DNA of 64,000 bases from Sphingomicrobium nitratireducens (lineage in GTDB: Bacteria; Pseudomonadota; Alphaproteobacteria; Sphingomonadales; Sphingomonadaceae), in assembly GCF_026157035.1 (NCBI RefSeq), contig NZ_JANJZA010000001.1, forward strand, positions 475,001-539,000, in the 5' to 3' direction. The position numbers were made by a program, and so were the translations under genes. Below, one piece after another: positions 10,372 to 18,407 of this stretch. The notes beneath the pieces are model-generated. The model saw nothing but the letters and a program-made list of their open reading frames with translations, made no database searches and was not told where the DNA came from. Every line of letters begins with the position of its first letter. The first letter of the stretch is position 1.

Positions 10372-12332
10372 TGGCCAGTCCCAATCTCTCCCCGGCCGCC
10401 GACGAGCGTGCATTCGTCGCCGAATTGTCCGAGGCGCTCGAACAGGCGCGCAACGTCGCGGGCGCCAAGACGGCGCTCGACCGCTACGGCGCGACTGCCG
10501 CTGCCAGCGACCTGTTCGACATTCGCCTGATCCATCTCCAGCTCATGGAGAAAGCGGGGCTCGGCGAGGAAACCGGGCCGGGCTGGGCCGCGCTCTATGC
10601 GGAACGTCCCGACGATCCGGTGGTCGTGCGCTACAAGGTCGTCTCGCTCTACCGCGTGCGCGATTTCGACAAGGCGATGGCGATCATCGAGCGGGCCTGC
10701 CCCGAGATCGGCGACGAGCAGCAGGACCGGCTGTCGCGCCATTTCCGCGCCAAGCTGCTCGACGACATCAAGCTCCACGACGAGGCGTTCGCGCTGTTCC
10801 GCGAGTTGGTCGACCATTATCCGGCCGAACCGCGTTTTCGCGTCGACTATGCCAAGAGCCTGGTCAAGCTGGGGCGCCTCAAGGAGGCGGTCGAGCTTTG
10901 CGAGGCGGCGATCGGGCCGCTCGGCGAGGAAGGCGAGGCGCTGTTCGAGGACAGCAAGGTCAAGCTGTCCTGCCTGGAGCGCGTGCTGCCCGCCGAGCGC
11001 GACCTTCATGGCGAGGATTGCCGGTTGATCGCGCTCGAGCTGGTGTTGCGCACGTTCGAAGGGCGCTCCGTGGCGCCCGGCAAGGGCCCGCGCAAGGTGG
11101 CGATGATCACCGGAACGCTCGGCGCGGGCGGTGCGGAACGGCAGCTGACCAAGCTGACGCGCCTGATGAAGGACGTCGGCGGCAACGACTTCGAAGTGAT
11201 CGTGCGCTCGCATGAAAGCAAGCTCAAGGCCTCCGACTTCTTTCTGCCGGTGCTCGAAGAGGCGGACATTCCGGTGCGCCAGGTCGACCGCATGAAGCCG
11301 GTCCATGCCGACCGCCAGGTCGCGATGGGCGAGGACGAGGCGATCCTATACTCGATGCTCCCTCCCGCGGTGCATTTCGGCCTGAACCGTCTCGCGCCCG
11401 TGCTGCGCGACGGCGAGTTCGACGTGGCCAGCATCTGGCAGGACGGGGCCGTGCTGTTCGCCGGGCTCGCGGCCTTGTTCGCCGGGGTCGGGCAGGTCCA
11501 GCTGGTCTTCCGCGGTCTGCCCCCCAACATCCGCCGCGAACGCAACCGCGCGGAGTATCCGGTGCTGTTCAAGGGGCTCGCGAAGATCCCCGGGGTGCGG
11601 TTCGTGACCAACAGCCATGTCGTGGCCCGCGAATATGCCGCCTGGCTCGGCCTGCCCGAGGCGGAGATCGACGTGCTCTACAACGCGGTCTCGCCCTGCA
11701 TTCAGGAAGCGACTACGCTCGACCAGGCCAAATGGGCCGACTTCGAGGCGCGCACCGGCACGGACGCGGTCACGATCGGCGGCGTGTTCCGGCTCGAATC
11801 CGACAAGCAGCCGATCCGCTGGCTCAAGATGGCCAAGATGCTGCTTTCCGAGCGGCCCGACGCGCGCTTCGTGATCGTCGGCGACGGGCGGCTGCGCAAG
11901 AAGGTGGAAGACTATGCGCGGGCAAACGGCATCGCCGACCGGCTGCTGCTCGTCGGCCATTCAAAGAGCGTCGGCTACTGGTACGACAAGATGGACGTGA
12001 AGGTGCTGCTGTCGCGCTACGAAGGACTGCCCAACGTGCTGATCGAGGCGCAGTCGGTGGGAACGCCGGTCGTCTCGACGCCTGCAGGCGGCGCGGCCGA
12101 ATGTTTCCTCGAGGGCGAGACGGGGCACATTCTGGGCTGCGCGGAGAATCCCGATCTCGAGGAGGCCTGCGCGCGCGTGCTGGCGATCCTCGAACGGTTT
12201 GCGCGCGATCCCGGCCGGGCCGACCGTGCACGCGAGTTCGTCCGCACGAGTTTTTCCGACCGCCGGGCCGTCGAGGTCTTCGGTGGACTGCTGGCGTCCG
12301 GTGTCCCGGCGGCCACGAGACAAGGGGTTTGA
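10371..12332 (+). CDS. TPR-fused GT4-family glycosyltransferase
   Basis: 653 residues. The first ~230 residues are helical TPR-like repeats (YRVRDFDKAMAIIERA, HDEAFALFRELVDHYP, LVKLGRLKEAVELCEAA). The rest is a GT4 glycosyltransferase: MITGTLGAGGAERQL opens the N-terminal half, and the donor half carries VFRLESDKQP, FVIVGDGRLRKKV and LLSRYEGLPNVLIEAQSVGT with the E-x7-E-like motif. The start ATG overlaps the upstream stop (TAATG), indicating coupling. It probably adds a sugar of the exported polysaccharide at the inner face of the membrane. A TPR front end is unusual for such enzymes and recurs in two neighbours. Confidence 0.82.
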   Translation: MASPNLSPAADERAFVAELSEALEQARNVAGAKTALDRYGATAAASDLFDIRLIHLQLMEKAGLGEETGPGWAALYAERPDDPVVVRYKVVSLYRVRDFDKAMAIIERACPEIGDEQQDRLSRHFRAKLLDDIKLHDEAFALFRELVDHYPAEPRFRVDYAKSLVKLGRLKEAVELCEAAIGPLGEEGEALFEDSKVKLSCLERVLPAERDLHGEDCRLIALELVLRTFEGRSVAPGKGPRKVAMITGTLGAGGAERQLTKLTRLMKDVGGNDFEVIVRSHESKLKASDFFLPVLEEADIPVRQVDRMKPVHADRQVAMGEDEAILYSMLPPAVHFGLNRLAPVLRDGEFDVASIWQDGAVLFAGLAALFAGVGQVQLVFRGLPPNIRRERNRAEYPVLFKGLAKIPGVRFVTNSHVVAREYAAWLGLPEAEIDVLYNAVSPCIQEATTLDQAKWADFEARTGTDAVTIGGVFRLESDKQPIRWLKMAKMLLSERPDARFVIVGDGRLRKKVEDYARANGIADRLLLVGHSKSVGYWYDKMDVKVLLSRYEGLPNVLIEAQSVGTPVVSTPAGGAAECFLEGETGHILGCAENPDLEEACARVLAILERFARDPGRADRAREFVRTSFSDRRAVEVFGGLLASGVPAATRQGV

Positions 12333-12334
12333 CG

Positions 12335-13405
12335 ATGACGTCGCGTTTTCTACCGCTGCTGATGGCGATTCTCCTCCTCGGCGGGTGCGCCGTGCCGCGT
12401 ACCGGTCCGAGCTTCGGCGAGGTGACGAACAGCGATAGCGGGCTCGTCATCCTGCCCGTCTCGACTGTCCTCGAAGCAGACGGACAGGCGGCCGTCTCCC
12501 CGCAGCTGCCGGCCTGGTTCGACGCGGCCCCTGCCTACGCATCGGACCGGCTCGGCCCGGGCGACGAACTGCGCATCCTCATCGCCGAATCCGCCTCGAA
12601 CGGCGCCTTCCTGCAGACGCTTGCCGCCCCGCTGACGCTTGACGGGGTGCGGGTCGAGGAGGACGGCAGCATCCGCGTCGCCTACGCGGGCACGCTCGAC
12701 GTCGAGGGACTGTCGGCCTCGCAGGCAGCCGCGCGCATCGCCGGTCGCCTCGATTCGATCCTCTATCGTCCGCAAGTGCAGGTCTCGCTGACCGGCTCGG
12801 ACCGGCGCACGGTGACCGTGGTCGGCGACGCGGGCGGCGAACAGGTGACGCTCTCCTCGGGGCGCGACAGCCTTGCGACCGTGATCGCGGCGAGCCGCAC
12901 TGCCCTCAAGGAAGACGCGACCTATGCGGTCGAGCTTCGCCGCGGCGACGAACGAGTCTCGCTGCCCTACGATCTGGTGATGGGCGATCCCGCCTACGAC
13001 GTCGCGCTCGCCCCCGGCGATGTCGTGCGGCTGGCGCGCACGGTCAGCCAGATCACCGTGCTCGGCTCGGTCGGGCGGGGCCAGCTGGTGACGCTGCCCG
13101 CGGGCGGTCTGTCGCTCGTCCAGGCGCTGGGCGCTGCTGGCGGGCTCGACGGGAATGCCGCCGACCCCAAGGGTATCTTCCTGTTCCGGCCCGGGCATGG
13201 CGACGCGACCGCACCGGTTGCCCCCGCCATCTACCACATGGACATGCGCAACCCGCTCGACATCGTCGCGGGCAGCGAGTTCGCGCTTCGCGACGGCGAC
13301 GTCGTTTACGTCAGCTACACGAGTTTCGCGCAGACCCAGAAGGTGCTGCGTGCGATCAGCGGGACGATCAGCGTCGGCGGTTCGGTAGCCCAGATCGCGC
13401 GATGA
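12335..13405 (+). CDS. Polysaccharide export outer-membrane lipoprotein (Wza/KpsD family)
   Basis: 356 residues. The lipoprotein signal MTSRFLPLLMAILLLGGC has the acceptor Cys at residue 18. A Poly_export domain follows (LGPGDELRILI through YRPQVQVSL), then SLBB-like segments (VTVVGDAGGEQVTL and ITVLGSVGRGQLVTLPAGG). Family members form the outer-membrane channel for capsule or exopolysaccharide. AAGGGG lies 7 bases before the ATG; the frame is open far upstream but only inside the glycosyltransferase gene. The stop overlaps the permease start (ATGA). It should dock with the KpsE-like protein encoded at 14.9 kb. Confidence 0.92.
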   Translation: MTSRFLPLLMAILLLGGCAVPRTGPSFGEVTNSDSGLVILPVSTVLEADGQAAVSPQLPAWFDAAPAYASDRLGPGDELRILIAESASNGAFLQTLAAPLTLDGVRVEEDGSIRVAYAGTLDVEGLSASQAAARIAGRLDSILYRPQVQVSLTGSDRRTVTVVGDAGGEQVTLSSGRDSLATVIAASRTALKEDATYAVELRRGDERVSLPYDLVMGDPAYDVALAPGDVVRLARTVSQITVLGSVGRGQLVTLPAGGLSLVQALGAAGGLDGNAADPKGIFLFRPGHGDATAPVAPAIYHMDMRNPLDIVAGSEFALRDGDVVYVSYTSFAQTQKVLRAISGTISVGGSVAQIAR

Positions 13406-14205
13406 AGCCGCGCGCGCGCCTCGATGCGCTCGGCGAAATCCGCCGGATGCGCGCGATCATGCGCCGCGAGATCGGCTCGCGCTATGCCGGCGACACGGTC
13501 GGCTACCTGTGGGCCTACATCTTCCCGTTGTCGTGGATGGCGGTGATCTATCTCGCCTTCATCGCCTTCGGCCGGACTTCCCCGATCGATACCGACATCG
13601 TGAGCTTCCTCCTTTCGGGCGTGCTGCCCTATCTCGGCACGCGTTTCGTGATCAACGCGGTCGTGCGCGCGCGCACCGCCTACCGCCACATCCTGATCCT
13701 GCCGCAGGTCGACATCACGCTAGTCATCTTCTCGATCTTCCTGCTCGAGCTGGCCAACGGCATCGCCATGTTCTCCGGGCTGCTTCTCCTCAACTACGCG
13801 GTGTTCGGCTTCTTCGAGATGGCAGATCCGGGGCTCGTCCTGTGGGGCTTCTTCCTGGCCATCGGGAGCGGTGGCGCATTCGGGTTCCTGCTCGTCGCCC
13901 TCGCGCGGATCAGCCCGGTCATCCCGAAATCGAACCCCATCTTCCTGCGCCCGCTTTTCTATATCTCGGGAGTGTTCTTCGTCGCGAACGAGTTGCCGCT
14001 CGGTTTTCTGACGGCGATCTCGTGGAACCCGCTCTTCCACGCCGTCGAACTGCTGCGCGAAGGCATGTTCGCGGGCTATCACTCGGTACTCGCCAACGGC
14101 TGGGTTCCGGTCGCCTTCATCGGCGCGTGTCTTGCGCTCGGGCTCATCGTCCTCAACGCCGAGAGCCTGCCCTTCGAGGGCGAGAGCGAGGAGGAGCTGA
14201 TATGA
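13402..14205 (+). CDS. ABC-2 type polysaccharide exporter permease (KpsM-like)
   Basis: 267 residues with six predicted membrane segments, the layout of the ABC-2 permeases KpsM/BexB that move capsule polysaccharide across the inner membrane. The N-terminal amphipathic stretch MRAIMRREIGSRYAGDTVGY leads into the first membrane span, and the late PLFYISGVFFVANELP and NPLFHAVELLREGMF blocks are typical of the family. It overlaps the upstream lipoprotein gene and the downstream ATPase gene by ATGA in each case, so the three export components are translationally coupled. Confidence 0.92.
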   Translation: MKPRARLDALGEIRRMRAIMRREIGSRYAGDTVGYLWAYIFPLSWMAVIYLAFIAFGRTSPIDTDIVSFLLSGVLPYLGTRFVINAVVRARTAYRHILILPQVDITLVIFSIFLLELANGIAMFSGLLLLNYAVFGFFEMADPGLVLWGFFLAIGSGGAFGFLLVALARISPVIPKSNPIFLRPLFYISGVFFVANELPLGFLTAISWNPLFHAVELLREGMFAGYHSVLANGWVPVAFIGACLALGLIVLNAESLPFEGESEEELI

Positions 14206-14900
14206 TCGGCTTCGACCGCGTCTCGATGGCCTATGTCCACGAGGGCTTCCGTCGCCAGATCCTGCGCGACGCCACCTTGCTGTTCGAACCGCACGAGAAG
14301 GTGTGCGTGATGGCCCCCGCGGGATCGGGCAAGACCACCATCGCGCATCTGATGGCGGGCTTCGCCGAACCGCAGAAGGGCCACGTGCTGCGCGATGCGC
14401 GCCTGTCGTGGCCGATCGGCTTCTCGGGCGTGATGCATCCCGCGATCTCGGGCGCGGACAATGTCGAGATCATCGCCGACCTGGCGGGCGTGCCGCGCGC
14501 GGACCTGCTTGCCTACGTGATGGAATTCTCGGGGCTTGGCGAGGTGCTCGATCACCCGCTGCAGACCTATTCGTCGACCATGCGCGGTCAGCTCGCCACG
14601 AGCCTGTCGATCGCGATGCCGGCGCAAACCTACGTCGTCGACACGGTCGTCGGCTCGGGTTCGCCCAGCTTTCGCGCCAAGGCGGAAGTCGCGTTCGAGC
14701 GCAAGCTCGAGAATGCCGGGATGTTCTTCATCACCAGCGCGCCGCGTCAGGCGGAAAAGTACGGCGAGAAATTCTACGTCCTCGAGGAAGGACAATTCGA
14801 GCCGGTCGCGAGTTTCGTGGCGGCGAAGGCCTGGCTGGAAAGCGCCAACCAGCGCGAGGACGACCTGTCCTTCGTGTTGGACGGGTTTTTCGGTATCTGA
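14202..14900 (+). CDS. ABC exporter ATP-binding subunit (KpsT-like), catalytically degenerate
   Basis: 232 residues, collinear with KpsT, the ATPase of ABC capsule exporters. Alignment by eye to the remembered E. coli protein shows departures at nearly every catalytic motif. Walker A is APAGSGKTT (38-46) with the first Gly lost but Lys44 and Thr45 kept. The Q-loop Gln is replaced around GVMHP. The signature is YSSTMRGQ (123-130) instead of SSGMR. Walker B is TYVVDT with Asp147 kept but the catalytic Glu replaced by Thr148. The H-loop His is Ser179 (ITSAPRQ). The frame is intact and coupled to the permease, so it is not decayed. It may bind ATP but hydrolyse it poorly. Confidence 0.85.
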   Translation: MIGFDRVSMAYVHEGFRRQILRDATLLFEPHEKVCVMAPAGSGKTTIAHLMAGFAEPQKGHVLRDARLSWPIGFSGVMHPAISGADNVEIIADLAGVPRADLLAYVMEFSGLGEVLDHPLQTYSSTMRGQLATSLSIAMPAQTYVVDTVVGSGSPSFRAKAEVAFERKLENAGMFFITSAPRQAEKYGEKFYVLEEGQFEPVASFVAAKAWLESANQREDDLSFVLDGFFGI

Positions 14901-14923
14901 GGCGATGGGCTAGAGAAAGAACG

Positions 14924-16300
14924 ATGGACAATAGCGAACGTCTCGCCAAGTGGCGCAAGAAGAAGGAAGCCGAAGGCGGCAGCATCGGGCACCAGTCCGG
15001 CACCGTCGACCCCGTCGATCTGCCCGAAGCGCCGCCCACGCGGCAGGCCTCCGAATACGAAGGGCCGAGCGCAGCCGAACTGGCCGCCGCAGCGCCCGGG
15101 GCATCGCCGCGGCGCGCCGGCCCCGTGCCGCCGCGCGCTGCGACCGCCGCCGCGCGCATTGACGGCGATACGCGTCGCCTCAACGACCTGCTTCCCGACG
15201 ACGAGGCGTTGGCCGCGCAGCGGCGCAAGCTGGTCGAGACGGCCTATGCCGACGGTCGCGCACGGTTGCAGCGGATCGCGCTCTACGCGCTGCTGCCGCT
15301 GCTGTTGCTGGCCGCCTATCTCGGTCTCGTCGCCCCGCATTACTTCCAGAGCTATTCGTCCTTCAGCGTGCTTTCGGCGGGGGAATCGGATGCCGGTCCG
15401 GCCGGGTCGATGATGGGGATCGGCTTCGGGCCGCAGCTCACCGACAGCTACACGGTGAAGGAATATCTGCGGTCGGCAGAGGCGATGGCGCTGGTCGACA
15501 AGCAGGAGAAGTTCCTCGACCATTTCGACAAGTCGCAGGGCGAAGGCGCGCTCGAATTCTACCGCGACCGGATCGGACTGACGGTCGACCAGCAGGAAGG
15601 CATCGTCGCGCTGCGCGTCGATGCGCGCACGCCCGAGGACAGCGTCCGCTTCGCCAACGCGCTGCTCGATCTCGGCCAGGCAAAGGTGCGCGAGATCGCC
15701 GCGCAGATCGAGGAAGACCAGCTGGCGCTTCTCAAGGACGAGGTCGAGGACAGCGAACGCCAGCTCAAGACCGCGCTCAAGGAATTGCAGACGCTGCAGG
15801 TCGCCCGTTCGGAGATCGATCCGCGCATGTCGGCCGAGGGCATCTTCACGATCATCAACGAGCTCGAGACCAATCTTGCCGAGCAGGAAGCGCAGCGCGC
15901 CGCGATCCTTTCGAACGGGCTCGACCAGAGCCCGCTCCTGCCGCGCATCAACGCCCGCATCGCGGCGCTCAAGTCTCAGATCGCACGCCAGGAAGCGCGC
16001 CTCGTCCAGGCGCGTGACGGCAATACGGTCCAGCGCTCGATCGCCCTGTTCGAGAATGCGCAGGCCGAAAAGGTCGCTGCCGAGACCGCGCTTGCCGCGG
16101 CGCGCGAGACTTATGATCGCGCCCGCGTGCGCGGGGTCGACCAGCGCAAGTATCTCGTCGTGATTGCCAAGCCGATGCTGCCCGAGGGCCCGACGCGTTC
16201 GCGCCTGTTCGACATGTCGCTGGCGCTCGCCGGTGCGCTCGCGCTCTATATCGCGGTCCGCTACGCCATGCTTCGCCGCCGCAGGGACAACGATGCCTGA
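14924..16300 (+). CDS. Capsule export inner-membrane protein (KpsE/Wzz-like)
   Basis: 458 residues. A Pro/Ala-rich cytoplasmic N-terminus of about 115 residues is followed by one membrane span (about 118-136), a long periplasmic coiled-coil region (about 230-410, rich in Glu/Lys/Gln heptads) and a C-terminal span near 428-446 ending in RRRRDNDA. This two-span, coiled-coil layout is that of KpsE/BexC proteins, which link the ABC exporter to the outer-membrane channel. PMLPEGPTRSR before the last span is the proline-rich motif typical of the family. The start is 23 bases after the ATPase gene with a weak AGAAAGA ribosome site. It overlaps the next gene by 8 bases. Confidence 0.87.
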   Translation: MDNSERLAKWRKKKEAEGGSIGHQSGTVDPVDLPEAPPTRQASEYEGPSAAELAAAAPGASPRRAGPVPPRAATAAARIDGDTRRLNDLLPDDEALAAQRRKLVETAYADGRARLQRIALYALLPLLLLAAYLGLVAPHYFQSYSSFSVLSAGESDAGPAGSMMGIGFGPQLTDSYTVKEYLRSAEAMALVDKQEKFLDHFDKSQGEGALEFYRDRIGLTVDQQEGIVALRVDARTPEDSVRFANALLDLGQAKVREIAAQIEEDQLALLKDEVEDSERQLKTALKELQTLQVARSEIDPRMSAEGIFTIINELETNLAEQEAQRAAILSNGLDQSPLLPRINARIAALKSQIARQEARLVQARDGNTVQRSIALFENAQAEKVAAETALAAARETYDRARVRGVDQRKYLVVIAKPMLPEGPTRSRLFDMSLALAGALALYIAVRYAMLRRRRDNDA

Positions 16301-18059
16301 CCAGATCGATCTTCCGAGCGTCCAGCTCGTCTCGACCAGCCGCGTCGCGTACGCGCACTGGCGCCACGCGGTCGTGCCGGCGATGATCGCCGAAGGCGAT
16401 CTGGCGGGCGCGGCGGAATTGCTTGGCATCCTGTGTCGTAGTCCGCTCTCGGGGCCGCGCGACCGGCTCGAGCGGGCGCGCCTGCTCAACGAGGCCGACG
16501 ACCCGGGCGCGGTCGATGCCCTGGCTGGGCTGGTGGCCGAAGGCGCGGACGCCAACATCATGGCGTTCGGGCTGTCGCGTTTGCTCCTGAGGCAGGAAAA
16601 CGAATGCGCGGCCGCGCTCGCCGCGAACTGGCGGACCTGGCCGCAGGATGACCGGCTCCAGACGCTGGCCGCCAAGGCGCTCGCGCGGGGCGGCATGCGC
16701 GAGGAAGTGGCCGCGATGACCGACGCGCAGGCGATGCCGACGTCCCCCGCCGAGGCCGTCGCGCGGATGCGGCTGCTCAACGAGGCCGGACACTATGACG
16801 AGGCCATCGCGCTCGCCGGGCAGGCGCGCGCCGGGGGTGCGGACAGCGCGGCGCTTCGCGTCGAACTGGCCGATGCGCTCGAGCGCTCCGACCGCCATGC
16901 GGAAGCGCTGACCGCCTATGACGCTGCGGTCGCGCAGGACCCGCGCCAAGTGCGCGCGGTGCTGCGGCGCGGCGAACTCCATCTCTCGCTCGGCAATGGC
17001 GAGGCGGCGATCGCCGACCTCTCGCTCGCGCTCCAGCTCGCGCCGCATCTCAACAAGGCGCGCGTCGCGCTGGGCCGCGCGTTCAAGGCGGCAGGCGATT
17101 ATGAGCAGGCCGCCGACCTGTTCGTCGAGGCGCTCGCGCTCGAGCCGGCCAACGAGTCGATCCGCAAGCTCGCGGTCGCGGGGCTGAACCAGGCGGGGCG
17201 CAACAACGAGGCGATCGCGATTTACGACAGCCTCGTCGAGAAGCGCGACGAGGGGCTTCCCGACGATCTCGTCAAGGGCATGGAAGATCTTTGGGACGCC
17301 TCGGCGCGATTGAGCCTGCCGCAGGGCCGGATGGACTGGGCCTGGAGCCTGCGCGATGCCGACGCCTGGAGCGACCGCGAGGAATGGGAGGCGCGTGCCA
17401 AGTGGGGCGCGCTTGCCGACAAGCTGCTCTATAACTGGCTCGAATGCCGCACCGACCGCGTCGAAGAGGCGCTGCCGCTGATCGAGGATCTCGACGCGGC
17501 GGGCCGTACGCTCCAGCCGCTGCTCGATCGCGGCAAGGGCCTGATCGTCGCTTCGGGCCATATCGGGCTGATGTTCGCCGGGCCGCTCGCGCTCGAATTG
17601 CTGGGCTACGACAACAAGTGGCTCGCCTCGGTGCCCTCGATCCCGACGCTGGGCTTTGCCGACCAGCTGATCAGCACGGTCGACCAGACCGAGGCGCAGG
17701 TGGTGCGCCAGTCGATGCGTGCCTTGTCGGAAGGCAAGGTGCTGACCGTCGCCATCGACGGGGCGATGAGCATGGACGCGCCGCGCGTCGAGTTCGAGGG
17801 GCAGATGATCACCTACTCCTCGTTCGCCGCGCGCCTGTCGTTCAAGCAGAAGGCGCCGTCGGTTTGGGCCAAGCCGCGCTGGAAGGACGGGCGGATCGAG
17901 TTCGACCTCGCGCACATGCCGGACCCGGAACGGGCACGCGACCTCGACGAATTCCTCGACGCGTGGCGCGAGGCGTTCCTCGGCCACCTGCGCAATGCGA
18001 TGCGCGACGCGCCGGAAAACCTGCGCCTGTCGGGCGGGCTCTGGCGCGACGTCGTCTAG
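16293..18059 (+). CDS. TPR protein with acyltransferase-like C-terminal domain
   Basis: 588 residues. Residues ~20-370 are TPR-like helices (ALTAYDAAVAQDPRQVRAVL, GRAFKAAGDYEQAADLFVEAL). The C-terminal ~200 residues resemble the lysophospholipid acyltransferase fold of LpxL/HtrB: GKGLIVASGHIGLMF around His423 and GKVLTVAIDGAMSMDAPR further on. In LpxL the histidine is followed four residues later by Glu (HFGNWE); here that place holds Phe428, so standard catalysis is doubtful. The start overlaps the KpsE-like gene by 8 bases. It is the last gene of the operon. A role in priming, lipid-anchoring or regulating the glycan is possible but unproven. Confidence 0.6.
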   Translation: MPDQIDLPSVQLVSTSRVAYAHWRHAVVPAMIAEGDLAGAAELLGILCRSPLSGPRDRLERARLLNEADDPGAVDALAGLVAEGADANIMAFGLSRLLLRQENECAAALAANWRTWPQDDRLQTLAAKALARGGMREEVAAMTDAQAMPTSPAEAVARMRLLNEAGHYDEAIALAGQARAGGADSAALRVELADALERSDRHAEALTAYDAAVAQDPRQVRAVLRRGELHLSLGNGEAAIADLSLALQLAPHLNKARVALGRAFKAAGDYEQAADLFVEALALEPANESIRKLAVAGLNQAGRNNEAIAIYDSLVEKRDEGLPDDLVKGMEDLWDASARLSLPQGRMDWAWSLRDADAWSDREEWEARAKWGALADKLLYNWLECRTDRVEEALPLIEDLDAAGRTLQPLLDRGKGLIVASGHIGLMFAGPLALELLGYDNKWLASVPSIPTLGFADQLISTVDQTEAQVVRQSMRALSEGKVLTVAIDGAMSMDAPRVEFEGQMITYSSFAARLSFKQKAPSVWAKPRWKDGRIEFDLAHMPDPERARDLDEFLDAWREAFLGHLRNAMRDAPENLRLSGGLWRDVV

Positions 18060-18092
18060 GCTCGGGGACCTCGGTCCAGCGAATTTGGGGGA

Positions 18093-18168
18093 TGGTGCCT
18101 AGGGACGGGATCGAACCGCCGACACTGCGATTTTCAGTCGCATGCTCTACCAACTGAGCTACCTAGGC
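18093..18168 (-). tRNA. tRNA-Phe (GAA)
   Basis: On the minus strand a complete cloverleaf can be folded. The acceptor stem is GCCTAGG/CCTAGGC with discriminator A and an encoded CCA. The D arm contains AGCTCAGTTGGTAGAGC, the anticodon loop is CTGAAAA with anticodon GAA, and the T loop is GGTTCGATCC. It follows the end of the capsule operon by 33 bases on the opposite strand. Confidence 0.96.
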
Positions 18169-18224
18169 GCACCGGTCGCGAGCACGTCAAATCAGATTGG
18201 CGCCTCGCTCTAGCGAAGGGGCGT

Positions 18225-18407
18225 CTAGCCGCCCTCATCCTCGCTTGCAACCCCCTGATTGTCGGCCGGCGGACCGGGGATGCGATAGCCGTCGCCGAGC
18301 CAGTTCAACAGGTCGCGATCCTTGCACCCGCGCGAGCAGAAGGGCTTGAATTCGGGGGCTGACGGCGCACCGCAAAGCGGGCAGGAAGGGTCAGACTTTC
18401 TGGGCAT
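18225..18407 (-). CDS. yacG: DNA gyrase inhibitor / zinc-binding protein YacG
   Basis: 60 residues. The four zinc ligands are visible as CPLC near residue 10 and FCSRGCKDRDLLNWL (a C-x3-C pair) near residue 28, the exact pattern of YacG. In E. coli YacG binds GyrB and inhibits gyrase. The tail is acidic (ASEDEGG). It overlaps the end of the RNase E/G-like gene by 17 bases and is the last gene of the infA-maf-RNase-yacG cluster. Confidence 0.93.
   Translation of the reverse strand: MPRKSDPSCPLCGAPSAPEFKPFCSRGCKDRDLLNWLGDGYRIPGPPADNQGVASEDEGG

Noticed and set aside
15969-17987. Long antisense frames across the KpsE-like and TPR-LPLAT genes (also 14774-16780)
   Set aside because: They are GC-codon shadows; the plus-strand operon is continuous with overlapping starts and stops.
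18060-18224. Genomic island boundary at tRNA-Phe
   Set aside because: The tRNA flanks the capsule operon, but there is no integrase and no second copy of its 3' end in the window.
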